Under the pieces are notes generated by a model that was given only the letters and a program-made list of their open reading frames with translations, was not told the DNA's origin and ran no database searches. Positions 17,737 through 23,189 of a stretch of 38,618 nucleotides of DNA are shown here, piece by piece (position 1 is the stretch's first letter; each line of letters begins with the position of its first letter). The stretch is taken from IMG/VR virus record IMGVR_UViG_3300033148_002826, positions 1-38,618 of that record. One strand, 5' to 3'. The position numbers and the translations under genes are program-made. This DNA comes from a virus.

Positions 17737-17943
17737 ATGTTAGTTGGATTTTGCTCACGAACAGACAGAGAGATTCCACCCCGTAAGGTAGTATTCTATT
17801 GTATCGCCAAAAGGAATTGTCAATACTTGAGAATTGGTAATAGACGACTTCCTCGTAGGGATCGTCATCGCCATGAAAGAGAAAGGTTTACAGTTCCAGG
17901 GACAGGAGGATATAATGGTCAGCAAAGACATCGTAGGATATAG
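17737..17943 (+). CDS. Possible Arg-rich small protein with strong RBS
   Basis: The start ATG is preceded by AAAGGAG with a 6-base gap, one of only two clear Shine-Dalgarno sites found in the window. The frame encodes 68 residues, very rich in Arg and with several Cys in the first half (MLVGFCSRTDREIPPR). Codon use is unlike neighbouring genes and the region can fold extensively, so the frame may be accidental. It overlaps the next small frame at 17915. Either a recently acquired gene or part of a structured RNA. Confidence 0.25.
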   Translation: MLVGFCSRTDREIPPRKVVFYCIAKRNCQYLRIGNRRLPRRDRHRHERERFTVPGTGGYNGQQRHRRI

Positions 17944-18070
17944 GATTGAAACCATGGTTGGTATACAGAAGCTAAGCGACAAGTTAGTTGCTTTGCTAAG
18001 ACAAGCAACGGAACAAGGAAAGGATCTGGTAGTTTATACCAGACTAAAATCTCCACGGAAAGGAGATTAA
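17915..18070 (+). CDS. Possible small protein with canonical RBS
   Basis: An AGGAGG sits 5 bases before the ATG at 17915, a textbook ribosome-binding site unlike the rest of the genome. The frame, 51 residues, contains a helical stretch (QKLSDKLVALLRQATEQGKD) and a basic end (TRLKSPRKGD). The frame extends upstream to the ATG at 17873 without a stop. The local base composition is more GC-rich than around it. The 3' part of the frame coincides with two perfect hairpins (TCTGGTA/TACCAGA and AATCTCC/GGAGATT), so coding and RNA structure overlap here. Function unknown. Confidence 0.4.
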   Translation: MVSKDIVGYRIETMVGIQKLSDKLVALLRQATEQGKDLVVYTRLKSPRKGD

Positions 18071-18075
18071 CCAAA

Positions 18076-18138
18076 GGGCGAGAGCAGAACTAGCCTAAAC
18101 GGCTACACAAAGAAACATAAAGGTTTCTGCTCTCCCCC
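18076..18138 (+). ncRNA. Three-way-junction RNA element
   Basis: GGGCGAGAGCAGAA (18076-18089) pairs with TTCTGCTCTCCCCC (18125-18138) with one mismatch. Inside are two hairpins: TAGCC/GGCTA (18091-18105) and GAAAC/GTTTC (18112-18127), the latter competing with the two innermost pairs of the long stem. The element follows a stretch of further hairpins from about 17985 and precedes the lysin gene by 47 bases. After it come two copies of GTAGGACA. It may be a leader structure for the lysin gene, or the 3' end of a longer structured RNA that begins near 17716. Confidence 0.5.
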
Positions 18139-18185
18139 TCTTTATTATGTAGGACATTAAGTAGGACAAATAACTAAATAATAAT

Positions 18186-19145
18186 ATGTTTTTACTAGAT
18201 TTAATTAGAAAATGGTTTAAAAAAGAATACGGAACTGGACTTTTAGAAGATCCAATAGATTACAGGGACATATCAATGTCAGCAGTCAGTAAAAAGGAAT
18301 CCCCATTACCAGAGAGTTATACAATTCCTTATGTATTAGGAGTTAAAAAACAAGGTAGTGATCCAATATGTGTAGGTTGCTCAACATCTAGTTTAAAAGA
18401 AAACAAGGAACGAATAGAAGGAAACTTTATAGATTTTGATGCTTGGTGGTTGTATTCTGAATGTAAGAAGTCAGATGGTATGCCAGATTACCCAGGTACA
18501 TACTTTCGTAGTGGTCTTAAAGTCCTTCAGAAGATAGGTTGTAAGCCAGTAGACGGCGTTGTAAGCGATGAATATCGCATAGGTGGATATATCAGGGTCC
18601 CTTGTGATTACAAGAGCTTAAAACGGGCAATTTACGAATTTGGCGGAGTTCTTATAGGTTTTAAAGGAAGCAACAAAGGTTGGAAGTCAGCATATATACG
18701 ACCTCCTAAATCAGGGGAACATCAGTGGGGTCATGCTGTTTATGCTGTAGGATATGATAAAGAATATATAACTATACAAAATTCATGGGGCAAACATTGG
18801 GGTAAAAAAGGATACGGATATTTTAATGAAAAGTATTTACCTTTTTCGGCGTGGGCAATAGTTAATGATCTTCCTAATAATTGGAAAGAGCTACTTAAAA
18901 AACCAGAGAAACCAAAATATGAATTCATTAATAATCTTTACAAAGGATTACAGAATGAAGAAGTAAAGATTTTACAAGATTGTCTTAATTATCTTGGATG
19001 TATGAATTATAAAAGCACAGGATATTTTGGATCATTAACTTTTCAGGCTGTAAAAAACTTTCAAATAAGATATAATATATTTCCTCGTAGTGGTTTTGTC
19101 GGACCACTAACAAGGGAAAAATTAAATAATCAATTTAACAAATAA
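18186..19145 (+). CDS. Papain-like peptidase lysin with PG-binding domain
   Basis: 319 residues. Residues about 40-228 form a papain-fold (C1) cysteine peptidase: oxyanion Gln56 in KKQGSDPICVGCSTSS, catalytic Cys65, His183 in QWGHAVYAVGYD, and Asn199 in the IQNSWG motif. Residues about 250-319 are a peptidoglycan-binding type 1 domain (LYKGLQNEEVKILQDCLNYL, GYFGSLTFQAVKNFQ, GPLTREKLN). This combination suggests an endolysin that cuts peptide cross-links in peptidoglycan. There is no signal peptide; the basic N-terminus (LIRKWFKKEY) is amphipathic. It is followed 2 bases later by a holin-like gene. The start has the AAATAATAATATG leader and no Shine-Dalgarno. Confidence 0.8.
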   Translation: MFLLDLIRKWFKKEYGTGLLEDPIDYRDISMSAVSKKESPLPESYTIPYVLGVKKQGSDPICVGCSTSSLKENKERIEGNFIDFDAWWLYSECKKSDGMPDYPGTYFRSGLKVLQKIGCKPVDGVVSDEYRIGGYIRVPCDYKSLKRAIYEFGGVLIGFKGSNKGWKSAYIRPPKSGEHQWGHAVYAVGYDKEYITIQNSWGKHWGKKGYGYFNEKYLPFSAWAIVNDLPNNWKELLKKPEKPKYEFINNLYKGLQNEEVKILQDCLNYLGCMNYKSTGYFGSLTFQAVKNFQIRYNIFPRSGFVGPLTREKLNNQFNK

Positions 19146-19147
19146 AT

Positions 19148-19315
19148 ATGAAAAAAATATATTTGTCTAAAACAATTTGGGTTGGTACAATAGAAGTAGT
19201 AATAGGAATCTTAACTGCTATTCAGGCTGATTTAGTAAGTGGTGTTACCATCACTATCGCAGGTATTATAATGATAATATTAAGAGCAGTAACCAAGCAA
19301 GGAATCACATTATAA
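19148..19315 (+). CDS. Holin-like two-helix membrane protein
   Basis: 55 residues with two membrane segments (about residues 12-27, VGTIEVVIGILTAI, and 31-46, VSGVTITIAGIIMIIL) and a short basic tail (RAVTKQGITL). The pattern LSKTIWVG...GVTITIAGIIMIILRAVTKQGI is very like a common family of small phage holins. It directly follows the lysin gene, giving a lysin-holin pair. It would form membrane lesions to release or activate the lysin. The stop codon begins the 18-base motif shared with 23070. Confidence 0.75.
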   Translation: MKKIYLSKTIWVGTIEVVIGILTAIQADLVSGVTITIAGIIMIILRAVTKQGITL

Positions 19316-19330
19316 ATGGTCGGTTATTAA
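19313..19330 (+). repeat. Stop-linked motif with minicistron, copy 1
   Basis: TAAATGGTCGGTTATTAA occurs here and, with one change, at 23070-23087. In both places its first TAA is the stop codon of the preceding gene, and ATG-GTC-N-TAT-TAA follows directly, a four-residue minicistron M-V-x-Y. It may couple termination with reinitiation, or be a protein-binding or processing site. Confidence 0.5.
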
Positions 19331-19349
19331 CAATTAACTATATACTATT

Positions 19350-19502
19350 ATGATTGAAGAATTAAAAATGCAGGAAACTGCTGAAACACCAGAAGAGGAA
19401 ACTCCAGCTGAAGAGGAATCTTCTGAAGAATCCAATGAAAACGAAGAGAAGCCAGAAGGGGAAGAAGAGGGAACGGAAGAAAGCGAAAAGGAAACTGAAT
19501 AA
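19350..19502 (+). CDS. Highly acidic small protein
   Basis: 50 residues, more than half Glu (MIEELKMQETAETPEEET; ending GEEEGTEESEKETE), no hydrophobic core, certainly disordered. It lies between the holin-like gene and a terminator. The same style of acidic tail (TPETPEGEEEEAE) ends the HNH protein at 19588. Such proteins may mimic DNA and bind basic host proteins, but nothing in the sequence proves this. Confidence 0.55.
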   Translation: MIEELKMQETAETPEEETPAEEESSEESNENEEKPEGEEEGTEESEKETE

Positions 19503-19525
19503 AAAATTGGATAAATAAACAATAT

Positions 19526-19582
19526 CAACACACACTAAATCCCGCCTTTTCTTTGTGTGTTGAGGCGGGATTTTGATTTTTT
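19526..19582 (+). terminator. Terminator with interleaved second stem
   Basis: AAATCCCGCC (19537-19546) pairs perfectly with GGCGGGATTT (19564-19573), followed by T-rich sequence: a rho-independent terminator at the end of the lysis genes. CAACACACA (19526-19534) pairs with TGTGTGTTG (19554-19562), which lies in the terminator loop. The order of arms is therefore 1-2-1'-2', as in a pseudoknot. With linkers of 2, 7 and 1 bases the two stems can hardly form fully together, so they may be alternatives that switch termination. Confidence 0.8.
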
Positions 19583-19587
19583 AATTT

Positions 19588-20256
19588 ATGTATAAAAACA
19601 AAGAGAAAGAAAAACAGAACAAAAAAAAATGGTATCAAAAAAATAAAAAAAAGGTAAAAGAAAAAATTAAGAAATGGCGTTTAAAAAATAGAGAAAAACA
19701 TAATAAATATAATAGACAATGGTACCAAAAAAACAGAGAAAAAATACTTCAGAAACAGAGAAAATATCGTCAGGAAAATAAAGGAAAGATGAAGATATTT
19801 GATAGAAAACGATATCAAAAGAACAAAGAAAAAAAAATAAAGCAAGGAATAATATATGAAAAAAAACGAAGAGATACAGATCCGAAATATCGTTTAGATG
19901 ACAATGTTGGATCTTATATTCGTCATAGTTTAAAAGGTAAAAAAGCAGGTAAAAGGTGGAAAATTTTAGTAAATTTTACATTAGAAGATTTAATGAAACA
20001 TCTTGAAAGTCAATTTGATAAAAATATGTCTTGGGATAATTATGGTAATTATTGGGTGATTGATCACATAAAACCAAGAAGTTTATTTAATTATACAACC
20101 CCAGAAGATCAAGAATTTAAAGAGTGTTGGGCGTTGAATAATCTTCAGCCATTAGAAAAAATTGAGAATATTAAAAAATCTAATCATTTTGATGAGAAGG
20201 AAGAAGGCGAGAAAACGCCTGAAACTCCAGAGGGAGAAGAAGAAGAAGCTGAGTGA
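19588..20256 (+). CDS. HNH endonuclease with Lys-rich N-terminus
   Basis: 222 residues. Residues 1-95 are extremely Lys/Arg/Asn/Gln-rich with a repeated KWYQKN / QWYQKN / KRYQKN motif, a DNA-binding style array. The HNH domain lies about residues 130-200: WVIDHIKPRSLF, then CWALNNLQPLEKIENIKKSN, matching the DH..P..N.L.PL..N pattern. The C-terminus (EEGEKTPETPEGEEEEAE) is acidic and resembles the end of the protein at 19350. Free-standing HNH proteins of this kind are common mobile nucleases. It starts just after the terminator, so it has either its own promoter or read-through expression. Confidence 0.75.
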   Translation: MYKNKEKEKQNKKKWYQKNKKKVKEKIKKWRLKNREKHNKYNRQWYQKNREKILQKQRKYRQENKGKMKIFDRKRYQKNKEKKIKQGIIYEKKRRDTDPKYRLDDNVGSYIRHSLKGKKAGKRWKILVNFTLEDLMKHLESQFDKNMSWDNYGNYWVIDHIKPRSLFNYTTPEDQEFKECWALNNLQPLEKIENIKKSNHFDEKEEGEKTPETPEGEEEEAE

Positions 20257-20640
20257 GAAGACGATTATGGATCAATAGGTAATCCAGACGATTGGAAAAG
20301 CTCTCTCGGCTGTTAGGAGAGCTTTCGGAGAATTGATTTCTCCGTTGTGGGCAAGTGCTCTATATTGCCTACAACAGAGGAATTAGTCTTCTGTTCTGAG
20401 AAGGTTGAGTGCCACCAATGAATGTGGCTTTGGATAAGAGGTCGGCTCTTTTATCCGAGATATAACAATGGTTGAGAGTCCTACTAGTATTATGACTATC
20501 CTGTGATATTCATATACAAGGAGTAAGGTTTAAATGGATTAGCCCCCTACCATCTCCAAAAACACCTTCTTGGAACAGAGGAATTGAGTTTCCTCTTCTT
20601 GCAGTTAAACAAAAGCCCTTAACGGGGTTTTTGTTTTAGA
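20256..20640 (+). ncRNA. Large structured noncoding RNA, unknown class
   Basis: About 385 bases without a credible gene, more GC-rich than its surroundings and full of consecutive perfect hairpins: TGGAT/ATCCA (20268-20286), AAAGCTCTC/GAGAGCTTT (20297-20325), CGGAGAA/TTCTCCG (20326-20344), TTGTGGGCAA/TTGCCTACAA (20345-20374), CAGAGGA/TCTTCTG (20375-20393), GCCAC/GTGGC (20411-20428), GGATAAGAG with CTC and TTATCC (20432-20456), AGAGGAA/TTCCTCT (20577-20596). AGAAGAC (20256-20262) pairs with GTCTTCT (20386-20392), closing the first multibranched domain. ACAGAGGAATT occurs twice. The RNA ends in a strong terminator. Length and style recall large phage RNAs such as ROOL or GOLLD, but no class could be assigned. 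tmRNA and RNase P signatures were not found. Confidence 0.65.
20607..20637 (+). terminator. Rho-independent terminator
   Basis: AAACAAAAGCCC (20607-20618) pairs with GGGTTTTTGTTT (20625-20636), 12 pairs with one G-U, 6-base loop, T-rich 3' arm and A-rich 5' arm. It could end transcripts in both directions. It ends the structured RNA at 20256. Confidence 0.85.
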
Positions 20641-20648
20641 AAAGGTCA

Positions 20649-20672
20649 GCGGAATTTCCGCGGGGCTTTTTT
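20649..20672 (+). terminator. Second terminator-like hairpin
   Basis: GCGG/CCGC around AATTT (20649-20661), followed by GGGC and six T. It lies 12 bases after the first terminator and just before the promoter at 20681, so the two insulate the replication region from read-through. Confidence 0.6.
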
Positions 20673-20680
20673 ATTAACAC

Positions 20681-20709
20681 TTGACAGGGTTTAACAGGTG
20701 TTATAAAAT
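20681..20709 (+). promoter_or_regulatory. Sigma70-type promoter of the replication region
   Basis: TTGACA (20681-20686), 17-base spacer, TAAAAT (20704-20709). The spacer holds TAACA-GG-TGTTA, an inverted repeat that could be an operator. The -35 region with its flank (CTTGACAGGGT) is repeated at the promoter at 22591. Transcription would start near 20716, at the foot of the stem at 20718. Confidence 0.85.
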
Positions 20710-20717
20710 GAAGATAC

Positions 20718-20794
20718 CAGTGAAGACATTTATCGTTATTATATAATTTAGGATCTTAAATTATGCCCCCATGTCTTCACTGATGAGGGGGCGT
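20718..20794 (+). ncRNA. Leader RNA with pseudoknot-ordered stems
   Basis: CAGTGAAGACAT (20718-20729) pairs perfectly with ATGTCTTCACTG (20771-20782). GCCCCC (20765-20770) pairs with GGGGGC (20787-20792), extendable by an A-T and a G-U pair. The arms are interleaved 1-2-1'-2', with no base between arm 2 and arm 1', 4 bases between 1' and 2', and 35 between 1 and 2. It lies right at the predicted 5' end of the mRNA and 18 bases before the initiator start codon, so it is well placed to control translation, act as a riboswitch or protect the mRNA end. Confidence 0.7.
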
Positions 20795-20812
20795 TTCATT
20801 TATTATGATAAA

Positions 20813-21523
20813 ATGTCAAACCAAGGATATGTAAAACTTCATAGAAAACTACAAGATAACCCTCTTTATAAAAAATCAAGTTATCTACATATTTGGATAC
20901 ATTTATTATTATCTTGTAATCATAAAGAGAAAGAAATCATTTGGAATAAAGAACTAATAAAAATAAAGGGTGGGCAGTTTATTACATCAAGAATAAAGAT
21001 CGCTGAAAAAACTGGTGTTCCAGAAACAACAATAGAAGATATCCTTAATTTCTTTGAAAGCCAACAGCAAATCCGACAACAAAAAACTACCAAGTTTCGT
21101 GTAATTACCATTAAAAAATGGAGTGAATACCAAATAGAAGAAGATATTCCGACATCAAAACCGACAACAGAGCGACAACAGAGCGACAACAGAGCGACAC
21201 AAACAAGAATGAATAAGAATGAAAAGAATGATAAAGAAGAGAGTGTACTCTCCCCAAAAGAAACAATGATATTATTTTTAGAAAACGAAGATAACTTTTT
21301 AAAAGTAGTAGATCACATAGTAGAAAAGAAGAGCGTCCAAAAAGATATCGCTTTAAGAGAGCTTAAAAAGTTTAAAGCATACTGGTCAGAACCAAACGCT
21401 TCAGGAAAAAAACAACGCTGGGAGCTTCAGAAGACATTTGAATTAAGCCGAAGATTAACAACTTGGTTTAGTAAGGTAGATCAATTTAAAGGTCAAAAGA
21501 AAATTAAAGTAGGAATAATATAA
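20813..21523 (+). CDS. DnaD-like replication initiator
   Basis: 236 residues from the ATG at 20813; an earlier in-frame start at 20771 would begin inside the leader stem. The N-terminus (NQGYVKLHRKLQDNPLYKKS, then HIWIHLLLSCNHKEKE and GGQFITSRIKIAEKTGVPET) is the typical phage replication protein module with a winged helix-turn-helix. KFRVITIKKWSEYQ closes the domain. A Gln/Thr/Arg-rich linker (about 125-145) leads to a helical C-terminal domain. It would bind the origin and recruit host replication proteins; no phage polymerase or helicase is present. It is the first gene after the promoter at 20681. Confidence 0.7.
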   Translation: MSNQGYVKLHRKLQDNPLYKKSSYLHIWIHLLLSCNHKEKEIIWNKELIKIKGGQFITSRIKIAEKTGVPETTIEDILNFFESQQQIRQQKTTKFRVITIKKWSEYQIEEDIPTSKPTTERQQSDNRATQTRMNKNEKNDKEESVLSPKETMILFLENEDNFLKVVDHIVEKKSVQKDIALRELKKFKAYWSEPNASGKKQRWELQKTFELSRRLTTWFSKVDQFKGQKKIKVGII

Positions 21524-21527
21524 TTAT

Positions 21528-21645
21528 GGACGAGTGGCGGAATAGGTAAAGCTGGGTTATTACTTATAAAAAGGATAGACACACATCATAAGTCGTTTCT
21601 TTTTTAGCCCATAGCAGTTCCAAGGTGCAAATCCTTGGCTCGTCC
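21528..21645 (+). tRNA. tRNA-like RNA with enlarged anticodon region
   Basis: GGACGAG (21528-21534) pairs perfectly with CTCGTCC (21639-21645) as a 7-bp acceptor stem. CCAAG/CTTGG (21620-21638) makes a T arm with TGCAAAT in the loop. TGGCGGAATAGGTAAAGC resembles a tRNA-Leu D arm with the GG pair. GGGTT (21554-21558) can pair with AGCCC (21606-21610) as the anticodon stem, but 47 bases lie between its arms, including a second hairpin ACTTAT/ATAAGT. At 118 bases it is about 30 longer than a normal class II tRNA. Either it has an insertion or small intron, or it is a tRNA-like structure with another use. CCA is not encoded; the anticodon cannot be assigned. Confidence 0.55.
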
Positions 21646-21660
21646 TAAAAATAAAATAAT

Positions 21661-21921
21661 ATGTACAAAATCTTATTAAACAATACAAAAGAAACGATCC
21701 CTATTCTAAATAAGGATCAAGTAAAAAACATAATGGATAAAATAGTAGAGGGTAATAAAATAATAGTTTGCCCCCATGGGATATTTAATCCAAGCTATTT
21801 AGTGGCCATTTTAGAAGATAATCAAGGTAGGCCAGAAGAAGTTAAAGCAAGAAGGGAATATCTTGAAAGCAAAAAAAGTAATTTTGATTTTAAAGAGATC
21901 AAAAAACTTAAACAACCATGA
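21661..21921 (+). CDS. Small hypothetical protein
   Basis: 86 residues with a beta-rich first half (YKILLNNTKETIPILNKDQV, KIIVCPHGIFNPSYLVAILE) and a charged helical end. A CPHG motif is present, but no second Cys pair. It follows the tRNA-like RNA by 15 bases. No family recognised. Confidence 0.6.
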   Translation: MYKILLNNTKETIPILNKDQVKNIMDKIVEGNKIIVCPHGIFNPSYLVAILEDNQGRPEEVKARREYLESKKSNFDFKEIKKLKQP

Positions 21922-21984
21922 AACAAGAAGATAAGCAGTTCTTAAATTAACCTATGTTAAATTATAAACTAACTAAATAAGATT

Positions 21985-22419
21985 ATGAAGAAAGAAATGA
22001 AATTAAAAGAAATAGAATTTAAATTTGAATATGATGATGACAAAGGAAGAAGAAGATTTGAAATACATAAAGTAAATGATTATTTTGGTGATGAATGGCT
22101 TATAAATTTTGTCAAAAAATATGTTGGAGAATTTGAAGATAGTTGTTTAAAATGGATAAAAATTGACGGAAAAAAACAATTAATGAATAATGTAAAAGTT
22201 CAAGGAATAAAAACGATAAATAATCTTTATTGTAAGACTGGCAAGATAAATGCTTATAGAAGAAGTTTTTTGGATGGAACGGGTGGAAGTCGTAAAGATG
22301 AAACTTGGAATAGAATTAAAAATTGTCATTCTTGTTGTAATAGTAAAGTTTATTGGAGGCATAAGATAAATTGTAAATCATTAAAAGGGAATAAAAAATG
22401 GCAAGATTTAGAATATTAA
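21985..22419 (+). CDS. Hypothetical protein with C-terminal Cys/His cluster
   Basis: 144 residues. The first half is acidic and beta-like (IEFKFEYDDDKGRRRFEIHK). Cysteines gather near the end, in NCHSCCNSKVYWRHKINC, which could bind zinc. The leader AACTAAATAAGATTATG is the AT-rich, non-Shine-Dalgarno type. Function unknown; a nucleic-acid-binding role is only suggested by the cluster. Confidence 0.6.
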   Translation: MKKEMKLKEIEFKFEYDDDKGRRRFEIHKVNDYFGDEWLINFVKKYVGEFEDSCLKWIKIDGKKQLMNNVKVQGIKTINNLYCKTGKINAYRRSFLDGTGGSRKDETWNRIKNCHSCCNSKVYWRHKINCKSLKGNKKWQDLEY

Positions 22420-22422
22420 ACA

Positions 22423-22590
22423 ATGATCATGAGAAAAAAACATCCCATTCCAACAGCTCCAACATGCCCTAATTGTGGCACTCCAGAGAAAATATATCAT
22501 TATGGGCAAATGAAGTTTTGGGCATGTCCTAATCGGGATAAGTGTGGATCACAACCTGTGGCTTATGTGGAGAAGAGGAAGAGTTATTAA
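22423..22590 (+). CDS. Zinc-ribbon protein
   Basis: 55 residues (or 53 from the second ATG) with two Cys pairs: TCPNCGTPEK and ACPNRDKCGS, separated by an aromatic beta turn (IYHYGQMKFW). This is a rubredoxin-like or transcription-factor-like zinc ribbon. It is followed at once by the promoter at 22592. A role in nucleic acid binding is likely from the fold, without a known partner. Confidence 0.7.
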   Translation: MIMRKKHPIPTAPTCPNCGTPEKIYHYGQMKFWACPNRDKCGSQPVAYVEKRKSY

Positions 22591-22591
22591 C

Positions 22592-22620
22592 TTGACAGGG
22601 TGTTAATGATTTGTTAATCT
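22592..22620 (+). promoter_or_regulatory. Second sigma70-type promoter
   Basis: TTGACA (22592-22597), 17-base spacer, TAATCT (22615-22620). CTTGACAGGGTGTTAA closely matches the promoter at 20681. TGTTAAT is repeated directly within it, a possible operator. It would drive the HTH gene and the recombination genes beyond it. Confidence 0.8.
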
Positions 22621-22644
22621 AAAAATAGAAGTTAATAAACTATT

Positions 22645-22836
22645 ATGAGAAGAGAAAAAAAAGAAAGAAACAATTTAATAATTCAAAAGATAAATAGAGG
22701 TGAATATCAGATTGACATAGCAAGGGAGTTTAATATCTCCCCTGTTATGGTTACTAAAATTAAAAAGAGATATTTTGAACGGATTGAAAAGAGTAATCCA
22801 GGAATTAAAAAGGTCGTATTATCAACCAATAAATAA
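22645..22836 (+). CDS. Helix-turn-helix regulator
   Basis: 63 residues. A helix-turn-helix is clear at about residues 18-42: NRGEYQIDIAREFNISPVMV followed by TKIKKRYFE, with the turn at FNIS. The flanks are basic. Small single-HTH proteins directly behind a phage promoter often bind that promoter; the repeats in the promoters at 20681 and 22592 are candidate sites. No repressor peptidase or dimerisation domain is present, so a Cro-like or excision-like role is equally possible. Confidence 0.7.
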   Translation: MRREKKERNNLIIQKINRGEYQIDIAREFNISPVMVTKIKKRYFERIEKSNPGIKKVVLSTNK

Positions 22837-22842
22837 AAATCA

Positions 22843-22923
22843 ATGAAAGAATCAAATAAAACATTCATCGCATTCTTTATCCCAATGTTATTTGCTTTTG
22901 TTCTTTTTCTATTACTAATATGA
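22843..22923 (+). CDS. Tiny membrane peptide
   Basis: 26 residues, a single hydrophobic helix (FIAFFIPMLFAFVLFLLLI) after a short polar start. It overlaps the next gene by 4 bases (ATGA), a coupling sign that supports translation. Function unknown. Confidence 0.55.
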   Translation: MKESNKTFIAFFIPMLFAFVLFLLLI

Positions 22924-23072
22924 AACCATCAATACACAAAAAATGGATCGCCGAGGGAAAAATGACTTCCGAAGAAAGCGAACGAGAAGTGAGAGAAGCT
23001 GAATACTATGGAAGAATAGGCTATCAAGCCAAAGTAGACGCTTTAGAGGAGTGTCAAAGAGTAGATAATTAA
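22920..23072 (+). CDS. Small charged hypothetical protein
   Basis: 50 residues, helical and charged (MKPSIHKKWIAEGKMTSEES, EREVREAEYYGRIGYQAKVD), with one Cys. It is coupled to the membrane peptide upstream through ATGA. Its stop codon is part of the repeated TAAATGGTCGTTTATTAA motif. Function unknown. Confidence 0.6.
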   Translation: MKPSIHKKWIAEGKMTSEESEREVREAEYYGRIGYQAKVDALEECQRVDN

Positions 23073-23087
23073 ATGGTCGTTTATTAA
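23070..23087 (+). repeat. Stop-linked motif with minicistron, copy 2
   Basis: TAAATGGTCGTTTATTAA, 17 of 18 bases identical to 19313-19330 and again fused to the stop codon of the preceding gene. The minicistron here reads M-V-V-Y. Confidence 0.5.
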
Positions 23088-23102
23088 TTTAAATAAAATT
23101 GA

Positions 23103-23180
23103 ATGGAATTACTTGAAATGGTCAATAATATAAAAGAATGTGCTAATTTCCTTGAAGTTCCTATTTCTTATTTAAAGTAG
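23103..23180 (+). CDS. Tiny hypothetical protein
   Basis: 25 residues, MELLEMVNNIKECANFLEVP ending ISYLK. It could be a short amphipathic helix. It lies between the repeated motif and the structured leader at 23190. Translation is uncertain. Confidence 0.35.
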   Translation: MELLEMVNNIKECANFLEVPISYLK

Positions 23181-23189
23181 TAAATTAAA

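Noticed and set aside
18076-18138. Hammerhead-type ribozyme
   Set aside because: It is a three-way junction of the right size, but the required CUGAUGA and GAAA core placement is missing.
20256-20640. tmRNA or RNase P RNA as identity of the large structured RNA
   Set aside because: No tRNA-like end pair with a T-loop, no recognisable tag frame, and none of the conserved RNase P core stretches were found.
21918-21950. Ten-codon frame MKQEDKQFLN after the gene at 21661
   Set aside because: Too short to support; only the position near the upstream stop speaks for it.
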